Source of the DNA: Holacanthus passer
Taxonomy: Eukaryota; Chordata; Actinopteri; Pomacanthidae
Direction: 5' to 3'
Assembly: GCA_025331565.1 (NCBI GenBank)
Contig: JAFREQ010000063.1
Span: forward strand, 2,102,501-2,166,500
Length of the DNA: 64,000 nucleotides
The notes beneath the pieces are model-generated. The model saw nothing but the letters and a program-made list of their open reading frames with translations, was not told the origin of the DNA and did not search any database. Numbering within the stretch: the first letter of the stretch is position 1; each line of letters opens with the position of its first letter. The position numbers and the translations under genes are program-made. Below, piece after piece: positions 50,201-62,200 of this stretch.

Positions 50201-53200
50201 TCATTCGCTCGTAGTCACACTGTGGCGACACTTCAGCCAAGACAGCAAGAGGCAAGATCTTTGACTTTAAGGAGACACGAGACAGATCTGCTCTGTTTTC
50301 TATGAAGATTTATGATCAGGTAGGATTAAGGCTGGTCAGTTAATCACATTTATTAAACAATAGACACTATTGCTTGTTTTCAGCTTAATTGGTAGAGATG
50401 GGTATTGTTTGGAAATTATCAATACGAATATCAATATTGATGCAATACTATTATTCATAGTGCTAGAAATACAGAGACATGATATGAAAAGTGTGAAAAG
50501 ATCGATTTTGTTAAATTCAGATCAGCTACTTTTGTTTATCACTTTTTATTTTCTGTGCTTCGGTTTTGACCTTGCTTCCTTTTATTGTATTAATATTTAT
50601 AAAGATGAAGATTAACATTCTACATTGAAAGTTAATGGGTATGTAATAAGATAAACAACAATAAGAAACTGTAAACCTGGTACAAAAGTTTGCAATCAGG
50701 TTAAATTATAAATAAGAAAAAAATAATTGCCCTTGGGATCAGTGGATTGGGTTTCCAGCTTCTTAAGTGTTTTTGTCTCTCTTGTCATTTTAAATTGAAT
50801 ATATTTTGGCTTTGGATCGTTGGTCAAACAAAACAGTTCATCTGTAGATGTCACCTTGGGCTCTGGGAAACTGTGATCTGCTTTTTCACTGACTTCTAAT
50901 TTTTCTAGAGTAAATAATTTATCGTTAAATCAACCTAAATTACATGAGAAAGCACTTCTGTGAATGTTTTGTTTCTCATCCACCAAACTGATTAGTTCCT
51001 CTTGATGACTCAGTTTCTGCTGTTTGGCTCCACTGATGTGTTTCTGTGATCCTTGACTTTCCCAGTTCTTCCAGTGTCTGTGATGCTCATCATTAACCTG
51101 CTTTAACCATCATTGCACTCCCAGTTTCCTCATGTTGAATCACCTCCAGCTCGGATTATAAATTCTGCTGGTTTTGCACTACCTTCAGTTTTGTTCTGGT
51201 CTGTTGAAATGATCAACTGTGGTTGATCTACCTGATAATGACAGAGCAGAAAAATGATGGTGTTGTTGCTGCTGTTTTAGTTAAGTTTGTTTGCAAATTC
51301 TGCTGCAACTGCATGTGAAGCAAAAGAAAGGCAGATCATTTGAGAGCCTACCTGCCAAAGGTAGATAAGACAAGCAATGAGAAAGTTAACGAAGAACAAT
51401 GAGAACTGGACAAAACTGAGACAGAACATCAATCTCTTCTGTGTTTGATCTAATTCTTTTTTGATGTTTATTTGTTGATTATTTTTATGAAAACTGTCTT
51501 GTTTTTTGTTTTTTTGTTTTTTAGACAAAATTCTTTCTAATTTTAAATGGGAATCTATTGTTTTCCTGCTTTACTCCCCATTCAATGCTGTTGCCAGATG
51601 GGTTTTAGACAATTTGTGTTCGTTATGCAGAGCTGGTTTTAATGTCGACCATCTTCATGTGTTTCCACAGAGTCTACCGGCCCCACTAAGGTGGTGAAAG
51701 CAGGGAACCCGCCCAAAGCCAGACGTGGAGGAAAGGTAATGTTTTGTGTGTGTGAGTGAGTGAGTGAGAAATGAGCAATATACCCCACAAAGAACCAAGG
51801 GCTCTTCAGTCAAACAAATAAAATTAATAATACATTGCAGGTTTTAAAATAAAGTGATTCAAATGTTCCGTTTTTGTTTTACTACTGCCAAATACTAATA
51901 TATTATGATTATAAATTGAGAAATCAACCTTTATCTATTTATAGTCTGTAGGCCCAGGGCCAATTCAAACAGAACATCTTTATTAGTTCAGAGCGTCTTC
52001 AGAGCTCAGTGAAGGTATGTGTGGTCAGAGCTCTGGTATTTATCGGTCATGCCTAAAGCAGTAGCAGCCTCCCTTAACACTTATTGGAATGCAAATGTGA
52101 GTTCCTGGTGAGGCATTGGCCTGTTAAATAAAGCAGACGAAGTCTTCCCCAAAGCATTTCATTTACAACTTCCCACCTTTGATGACAGGCAGGGTTGTCG
52201 AGAACACCTTGACCACAAACTTTTATGACGCCTTTTGTGTAAACTGCAGAAACAAAAGACAGATATTAGGAAGCTGACAGACAACATAAGGCTAAAGATA
52301 AAGTACAGTTGGCTGTTGGCAGCAGGTAAGTTAGAAAAACAATGAAGATGAGAGAGGATTTTAAAAGCAACACATGGGCCTGACTGATAAAGACTCATCA
52401 AAGTGCAACTAACTATGCAAATGAGCTCAGTTTTTTGTGTTCATGTGTGAAGAAAATGTCATGTTTTCTAGCTGTGAAATAATAGGTTTTTATCTGACAT
52501 TTAAAATAAATTGTTTTTTTTCCTTTCACTTAATGAAGAAAGGATTTACACCAAGATGTCACGCAAACAGCTGAATTAAAATTTTAAGTTTGAGTTTGTT
52601 TTACGCGAATTTCCCCACTGAGGGACGAATAAATGTATATATTATCTTATCTTTTGGTGTTAAGTATATGGAGAAAACCAGTGGGGATTTAAACAGTGCC
52701 AACAGCTTTTCCTCAGAATATCATCTGCTCTCACTCTTGTATATATTTTTTCTATAGTAATAATATGTTGACAAGCTGTAAAGTCCTCACTTCTGACCCT
52801 TTAATATCCACATTGAAGGTGTGTGATATTGACTTCATGGATAACCTGCTCTAGCAGTTTCCAGATACCTGTGATACTCATACTAATTCAGCTGTTTGGG
52901 TTTTTTTTTGTTGTTGCACAGGTTGGAGATTTTGGCGACGCCAACAGTTGGCCAACTCCAGGAGAGATCGCAACTAAAGACATGCAGGTGGGTGTTTCTG
53001 TTTTATGGTTTCTGCAGTGGAGTCAACCTGATCTCCACACATCTACCTGTACACACACGTTCAAATTGTCTTTATAATCAACATCATATTCTGCCTGTAC
53101 TCCAATATCAGACTGGAATTTCTGGTCAGGCCACAGATTCTTTGCTGCAGTGCAACGGTAGATTTTTGGCTGCAGAAACACGGTACAGTGATCTCATTCT

Positions 53201-56200
53201 AAGCAGACACCTTGGTCATTTTTTAAATCAATGCTTTCAACATGATTAGAACTGGGGTATTTTTTGTTCCAATGTGTCTTTAAGTGATGGGAAAATGGGA
53301 ACTAATATCACTGTCTGGTCTGCAGGAGATTGTAGGATGTTAACATCTGAGTCAGAGCTTTTATCATATCATCATACTTTTGACTTGATACCTCAGCAAT
53401 AATAATGTGACCAGACTGAATGAATGACTTGGTGCTTTCATACAGATTTAAGTGTAAACAAGAGCTGTGTTTGTAGCAAAAAATCCTCAATATTGATGGC
53501 AGGTAGAGGCTGAAAGGACTTTCTCATTTAACCTGGTTGTAACGTTAAGCGAAGAAGAAGATTTAAAAAGCTAATTTAACAAGGGTGACAACACAGATGG
53601 AGAAACAGGATGGTGTTTATAAAAAGAGTATCTTAGTAGTTTCAAGTCACAAATTACAATAATCACCAACCAATAAGAACGAGCAGCTCAGCTTGTCCAG
53701 CTTCACTTTGCTGTAGTGAATGTGTTCAGTTTTCTACAATAGGTATTTTAGTGGTTGTGGCTGTAATTACACAGCAGCTAAACAGCACGTCCAGACAGAG
53801 CAGACTGCTTCTGCTGGCCCGACTTTGAGTCCTTGGGACTGCATGTTTCTTTTTTTAAAGGATAGAGTCAGTCCAGGCTCACCACCATGGCAGGACTCCT
53901 CAGACAGTTTGGAGACAAAACAAAGATGGCTGACCTCAAGGCAGGGATGAGGCAAAATGTTGCAACTCTGAAATTGATCTTATCTTATAATGAAAATTGT
54001 AAAAAGTTTGGTAAATCGGGGGAAAAAAATTCAGAAATGCATAAATATATAATATGTATGATATTGAGGTTTGTCATCAGGTATGTTCAGTATATACAGT
54101 ACATAGATGTTGGGTGAATAATCCAATCAGAAGCCCATAGAAATTAGTTCAATGAAACAATGAACACACACTGACTCCCAGGTAATTAGGTATAGAAGCA
54201 TTTTTTTCTTCTTCTCTTCTTAAAGATCAAATCATTAACCTAGTGCTGAAATAATTAGTCTATTAATGGACTGACAGACAACCAATCGACACCTCTTTTA
54301 ATCATCATTTCAGACACTAATGAATCGAAGCGCCAAATATTGGCAATTTTAATTAGTTGCTGTTTTTCTGTTTTTAATATCATTGTTAATCTTTGGGTTT
54401 TGGACTGTTGTTCAAGAAGAGTATGCTGTTTGGAAATGTCTCCTTGGCCTCTGGTAATGTGTGATAGACCAAACGATTAAAGCTGAAAGGATTAGTTGAT
54501 CAACAGAAAAATAATCAACTTATTTTGTGAATGAGTTCATCGGGAGGATTTGTGGCCTTTCTCTATCTCATATGATAAATAGTTTTGTTGGATGACATTG
54601 TGATGGGCCAAATCATTAGTCAATTAATGGATCAATCAGCAGATAAATCAATAATGAAAAATTAGTTGCAGCCCCACAAACAATTAACCCTTTAAATGCA
54701 GACTGTTCTCAACCTGCAGTTCAGATGAGGAAAAACAGGAACAGAAAAAAGGGAGAAATCAAAAGAAGTTGTCTCAGCTTTAACCCCCTGTCACATACAA
54801 GCTCTACTCCGGTCTAGACCCACTCAGCTCAGATGTCCATAGCACCCGTCACCACACATCCAACATACTGACCCCCTCCCATATATCGCCCGGTCCCTAC
54901 AGCTGTTGGTCTGATGGGGGATGCGTCTAATTTGTGTCACCTTACAGCAGCAGCAGCAGTCAAACACCCCTCAGGGACGTTTTCTATTTTTGATCTCTGG
55001 GTGATACTGTGTCACTGGGAGAGCGACCCTGCTAACCTCCCCTATTTTAGGCAGCCAGGTCTGAGTGAACATGAGGGAGAGCGCGTCCCCGAGCAGGAAA
55101 ATGTGGGTCACATTATCAGAGCCAGGAATAACCTGCGGGTCCGGTGGCAGAAATCGTAGTTGAGGAAGGGTGCGGTTTGGGGACAGTGGCCAAAGCCTGG
55201 GAAGGGATGTCCTTTTAGGGATCCCCTTCATTAAACCACCCCTGGATCGGTGCTGCTGCTATTCTTAGGGGACTGGAGTTCACGACCCATCACGTAACAT
55301 TTAAGGCTGTAAATCAGTCGCTGGGATCCACAGATTATGCACACTGGGAAATAGATAAAGCAGGGGTTTTTGATTGCAAGGCTGTGTTGGAGTTTGGTGC
55401 TGTGGTCAAAGTTAAACCCAAGATTTCATGCAATAAAATATCCAAGTGTCTACATTTTAATGTTTCAAATGTCTACATTGAGTGTGCATTTATCTGAGGC
55501 GACGATTCTGTTACTTGAATGAATTTGCGCTTGTGACTTTTCTTCTTTGACAACAATTTTCATAATTGGTTTATCATTAATCAAGTTGGGTTCAGCTTCT
55601 TAAATGTGAGGATGTGGTATTTTTTTCTGTTTCATATCATTGTGAGTTGAACACATTATGTTTGGATTTGCACTGCCGGTTAAACACACAAAAGAGGTTT
55701 GACGATATCACCTCGGCCTCTGCGAACATTTCATTTTCATTATTTTGACGTACATTAAATTAGACCTACAACAGTTAGTTTATGAATTGATCAACCACTT
55801 GCTGGTTGCAGCCTCTCACGTGAGGAATTGATATGTTTCTGTGCCATATGATTATAAATTTAATACACTTGGATTTTGGACTGTTAAAAAACATGTATTT
55901 TCACTATTTTATAGACAAAAAAACTAAACAATTAATTAAACAATTAAATGTAAGATCAATCAATGGGGAAAACAGTCGTTAGTTGCAGCCATAAGTTAAA
56001 TGTGTCAATACATTCAGTTAAGCCAAAGTTGATTAGAGCTAGATGTATCAAGTTGTGTCTTACTGAAGCGTCACATTAGCTTCAGCTTTAAAATGAATTT
56101 TTGCACAAAATGTGGATGCTGCATTTTTTTTTTTTGGCTTATTGTTTAGTTGTTCAAGGAAGGGATCGCTTCACAGCCAGTATGGACAGGACGAATGACT

Positions 56201-59200
56201 AGTAACTCACTCTTTCATTGTACATTATATATTATGTATAAGCATTCAAATGAACCTAACTTTATCGTAGTTATATGTCATCACCTTTTCTGTCTTTACA
56301 ATCAAACATTTGTCTTCTCCAAAAACAGGCATTATCAAACAGGTAGTTCATGGCAGCAGGTTTAAGTTAAGTTAAGCAAAGCCATGTGTCCACCCATGCG
56401 TGCTGCACATAGGCGTTAAAAAAGTGGCCCTCTTCCCCTACAACCCTCACATAGCTGTGTTCAGTCCACACTGTGTGGTGAAGGACAGGATTGTGCGTTT
56501 ATTGTTGCTTTTTACAGCAATTATTGTAACAAAGGCAATGATTTGTCTTATCGGTTATCATCCCGTTTCATGGGGCTTTGTGTCCACAGTGAAAAGATTG
56601 TCCTTGTAATGTTGATTTTCTTGTGTTGGTTTGACTGTCCCTGCGGCCATGTTCAGGATTTCTGGTTGTGAAAGTGACTGTAACAGAAGCTTCATCAGTA
56701 CCTTCCTGTGGTGGAAGAAGAATGAATCAGCATCGCTCTGATATCATTGCTGTCGGCATTTTCTCAGCCGTTACACCGCACGTCTTCAGTGATTCAGGAA
56801 ACACACTCCACCTCTCACACCTGAGCTTTAAACACAGTCGTTTACTTAAAGGGTTCATTTCTGTCATTTCACACTTCGCTGTCCTCACCAAAAATATCGG
56901 CCATCATTCCCATCTGTGCAGAAACCAAAGCAAAAAAAAAAATAAAGTGTGCCCATCTTCATGTAATGAGACATTAGCCATTTAGTCACTGAGATGATAT
57001 GGGATGTAGTTTATAAAACCCAGAGGGAGCTCAGTAGATGCAGCAGATGCTTCTTATTATCCACAGCTTGTGCAACATCCACTTGGCATTTTCATTGTAA
57101 TGCCCTCGTGCCCTCAGAAGAGCTTTTACAGAGACTGTAATTAAGTTTTTTTTCACTCCCCTTAACAAAAAAAATTACCAGATTATAACTGCATGGAAGG
57201 ACTCACTGATGACTTTGTAAATTCACTTAAGTGCCTGAAAAAATCCCCCAACATTGACATTTTAAGACCCCTACTCAAATCCATTTTAGCTGCTTAACAT
57301 TAGAGCCTATTTATACAAGCTTAATGTTTGTACACCTCTGTGTACATATTCTACATACAGTATGAATGTGTGTACATCATGGTCCACCTCATTGTCTTCT
57401 CTAAACTGCTCTTCCCTCCCTCTGTTCAGATTGAGGCAGTGACACGGACCGTGTCCTGCCCGCCGACTGTCAGGCAGGTCAGAGACTCATGGAGATTCAC
57501 TGTAAGTTCAACCTGCAGCCTCTGAAACCTGCAGCCTGCCTGCCTACCTATGATACCTCTGAACAAGTTTAACACCTAAAAACTCAACACCACACCAAGA
57601 AAGTAAAATCAAACAATGTCATAGAGTCATTTAAAACCTACTTAAAGTCAAACATTCTCACTTTTTCAAAGGAGGATTTTTTAAAAATTTGACACAAGAA
57701 ATAAAATGAGAAATGAGCGGACACCAGGTCACACGCAGCTACAAAATGTCGAGGATGACACAATGAATTTCAAGACTTTTTTTCCATTGTGGTCCCTTAT
57801 GTAAAAACAGCAGGAGTCCAGGTGCACAGGTGACATCATACCAACATCAGATCCTTACAATAAATATGTATGCTCAACAATAATAAAGCTTACACTTCAA
57901 AGTTCTGACTATCAAAGTAATATAAAAAGCTATTTTTAGCGCCCACTCCCAAAGTAAGTTCATTTTAAACTTTTTGTATTTGATAAGTTTTGACCAAAAA
58001 AGTGCCCATAAGTCTGTAAAACTAACACTAATGATGTAGCTAAAGATTTTTTTTGTTTAGCAAAAATAAATTTTAATTTCAGTTCTAATTTAAATTAATG
58101 CACTCAGGCAGGTTTTATATGTCGGGTAGGTGTCTGACAGCATTTCAATATTTTCCTCTCAGCTGTTGTTTTATAAACCAGTTAATCTTGATTTGGGCTC
58201 ATTTCATGACCTGCTGCAATGTCTAACGCTCCAAGCATATTTTTAGCAGCTTGACTCTGTTGGATTTTTTTAATGCTGACTCCTCAAAAAGCCTGACTGC
58301 ATCACTGTAAGTTTAATCCTCTGCCTCCTTCCTTACCTCCTTTTAAAATGTAAGGTTTCAGAACACACTTCATGAAGGTTTTGAGAATTTAGAACATTTA
58401 ATTTAAAATCAAATTCAATCTTTTGCAACAAGATTAAAGCAGCAATATTAGATTTAACCCTTTAATCGCTGATATATATGGGCATTTAGACCAAAGACTA
58501 GGAAAATTTCATCTATGTTTATCATCTTTCTTTTGGCCTGTCTGCTTCTTTGAGGAACACTGTCACTCTGCTGCTACTTTAAAGCCCCTGGCAATATTGC
58601 ACCCGTCTGATAAACTAGAAAATGTGGTGAATGTGCCAATTTTAAATTGATTTAAGATGAGAACAATCTCTTCTACAGTCAACTGCTTCTACCTTGTTTT
58701 GCGGTTTGATGTTTGGCGAGACTCACTTTTAACAATGTTGTCGGCAACTACAGTGCATGTGGCCATTTGGGTTCAGTGTGATTAGATTAGTTTGCCATAT
58801 GATACCTGAACGCTGATCACGTCAAGGTTTGTGGGTGTGTGTATGTGGACAGAATGGTTTGGGGCTTGAAGTGTGTTGAACATAACATAACTTGAGTCAA
58901 ACGCTTTGCATGGCTCCTATGCAAACCCCTCAGGAGTGTCAGACTTTGCAGATATGTGTGTTGCTGATAGCTGAGCTGCCGTGGCAGGGATGAACAGCTG
59001 AGCTCTGTTTGATTCGAATAAAGTCAGATATGAGCTCTGGGAGCAAAGATAACCAGCAAAGGCAATTCATGTTTTACACTGTGTTCGTTAGGCTTGGCTG
59101 GAGGACAGTGGTTGTTCTCGCCTTGCTCTGCTGCACTAAAACTTTATAATGAGACTGAACAAAAGGCAGGATAATGAAAATTGTAAACCACATGCAAAGT

Positions 59201-62200
59201 CCTGGTCCATTTTATCAAGGCCTGAGGAGCTAGAAAGTGAAGCCTAGAGTCTGCACTTTGAACCTGAATGGATGAAATACTTCTCTCAAACAGTTTGACG
59301 GATGAGAATATAAAACCTCACATTGTGAAATGTATTTTACCGGGGGATGTATATTACCAGTTTATTCCACAAACTAAATTGTTGGATATAGTGTATATTT
59401 AATCTTTTTTTTTTTCATATCTGCTCATTGGGTTTATTTATTTTACACTCTCATTACTTTATTGCCTGACTGTGTTCTTTTGCATTTTTTAACTAAAAAG
59501 AATTGTTGTTGAGGTCAGATTCCACTTTGCTACATCAGAAAATAATGTTTGAATATGTGAGCATATAACGTATCTGTGGCACTAATTTCAGCCAATTTCC
59601 TGTTTCTTATAATAATGCGTTACCCAAAATAGTTCTGTACAAACTCTCCCTATAATTCTTCTCTTGTTTCAATAGGTCTTAAGCCTCCTTTGATGGACCA
59701 AACAGTTTCTGCAGCTCTTTTCTAAATGTTCATATTTCCCTACCTGTTTCCTCTTTAGGGTCCTAAGAAGACGTCAACAACGACCAAGAAGGAGTCAAAG
59801 GAGAAGAGGGAGATCATCGAGGAGAGCAAGGAGAACCTGAAGGCCAAGTCAGACGACTCCGGAGAAGAGAAGAACGGTGACGACGACTCCCAGAAGAATG
59901 GGCCGAAGAAAAAAGGTGAATATGGATCCATCCAGCCGTAGTTTCTGTTTTAACTATAGTTATTAGTTACTTAGCTAACTAGCATTCAGTTTAAAACACA
60001 GCTAAACCTGAGTACACCTGAGTGTGGCCTTACATTGAAATGTCATGAAATGGCCGCCATACAGAGGATTTTCTATCAAGGTAACAAATATTAATGAGCA
60101 ATACAGCCTCGACCAGAACATATAGACTTAGCCTTGTTCAGTTCTTATGAGCCACATCTGTATTTGTTTATTTAATTTTACTTTTTGCCTCGTCAAGCAT
60201 TTTATAGTGCTTGCTAACAATGTTGAAAATAGTCCAGTATTTAGTCTTGTTGGCTCCTCACACACTTTCACTGTTACTCCAGGCATGACTTTGGGTGGTT
60301 TCCATAGAATAGTTTCCCTCATGGCTATTTTTTGTTTCATAATTTACTTAATCGGTCACAAAAAAGTCCCAAGTTTCTTGATAGGCATATGACTGACTGT
60401 AACCACCAAATCAAAATGAAGATGATCATGTTGACATTATGTCAGCTTAATTAAGCTGGAAAAATAATGAATAGCTCCTGGAAACAGTCCAGTAAATGAT
60501 GCAGTGACAGTCAGTATGTTAGCAATGACACAGGCTTTAGCACCGTGACTGCTCTGAATAAACAGACACGGTTACCAGCTCAGTGTTGATCTTGAGACTA
60601 GGCTGTGGACAGTAATTGGGGGAGTGGACACCCTTGTCTTGTGCAGCCCAGTTAAGGTTTTTTTATGACAGTTGAAATAAATATTTCCTTATTGTGATGA
60701 TCAAATTATTACAATGTAAGTAATTTACGAAAGGTCAACAAGGTATATGTTTAGTGTACTTTGGACTGGCGACCATAAGCATTTCTGTTCTGTATATTTT
60801 TATATAAAGTTTAAGTCTGTTTAGTTTAAAACAATAAAACCAAAACTTTCTGATCATGACTGGAGACGTATCAGTCAGATTTAACCCGCAGACGTGCTGT
60901 AGAAGTGATGAGCTCTTCATGTCTCTTCTCTGACTAAACATCAATGAAGAGAACTTTCACATCTCTGATCTCAGCATTGAAGCCAAGAACCCAAACAAAC
61001 AAAAATCACTTGAACGCTCACACTGGGCCAGGCAGATTAAGACAGATTTAAACCTAAATTGGTCACCCTGACTACTTTTTAGATTTTGGTATTAGGCTTT
61101 CCTTTGACGCTCAAAGTTTCATTAAAGGTATAGTATGCAGGATTTTTCTAAAAAAATATATAGATATAAATAATCCCTCTCAATCATCACATGCGCCCCA
61201 CTAGAAGTGTGTGGCACTATACGCTGCCCTCTACCTCTATTTTCTTATTTTCTTGTTATTTTGCTGTGTTTGGGATGTTTCCTGACATCTACCTTTGCCC
61301 AGTGGATGATTAACAATGTGGCTGTTGAACAGCTGTCAGATGGATGTACAAAATTTTGGTCGGATCATCTTGCTGTTTGAGAAGTTCCACAAACCAATTT
61401 CCCTCATTGCTTCTGTCAAAAGCTCCATTACTCTATAAACTGTAGTCTTTTTATTCTCTCCCTCTTTCCTTTACCTATTCGTTCAGCAGATAGACACAAG
61501 GCCACGTCACTTAAAACTAATTTCCTCTCTCCCATCGCATGTGGTATCTGTCACACACTCACCCACACATCCACACAACACTCCCACAACCAGATGTTGT
61601 TTTAAACGACAGATCACTGATTCACCCTGCTGGTCGACAGAGGTACTGCAGGAGACTCAGGGCCTTTTCACCAATCAAAATCCCAGCAGTGATGATCCAC
61701 ATCCAGTGACTAAATGCTGTGGAAATCAGCTTAGCTAGCTTAGTTTCATTAAGTTTTAAAATTCAGATGCAAAATGTGAAATAAAGAATGTTTTTCCAGC
61801 AAAGGTAGAAATCAGTTCTCACTTTCCTCAGAGTGATGAGTCAAAGAGTGTAGACAGAAGAAGCCAGCATGTGATAATGAGATCTTTACCTGCAGGATTT
61901 TTGTTTGGTGGATTTTAATAAATATGAGATTGTTACCCTGAAAAATGCTCAAAATAGACAAAGTGTAAGGGCATTTTAGGCAGAACAATGTTTTTGTCAA
62001 AGGTTCACTGTATCCTGCCAGAATATTTCCAAAACAAATTTTGGCTTTGAAGGAGCAATAAAAATCTGTTTATAAAAAGTAAACTGAATTCGAAACTGAA
62101 TTAGGCTCTAAATGGCTAAAATTAATTCATGTTTCTCTTTCCTAAATGTGTTGTCTCTCCATGTGGGTACAAACAGGAAACAAGCAGAAGTGGGTTCCCC

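Larger units (their letters stand above)
32654..51670 (+). other. larp1 intron 1 (19 kb)
   Basis: Bounded by the exon 1 donor and the exon 2 acceptor (TTTCCACAG). No further coding exon fitting LARP1 was seen. It contains dispersed repeats (listed), short microsatellites and a few higher-GC patches, for example 39750-39910, 40080-40260 and 45200-45500. These could be alternative promoters or enhancers, but nothing in the sequence proves it. Confidence 0.7.

Noticed and set aside
54914..55231. Overlapping open frames on both strands (81 and 86 codons)
   Set aside because: Antisense pair driven by GC content; no domain, no splice sites in frame with larp1.
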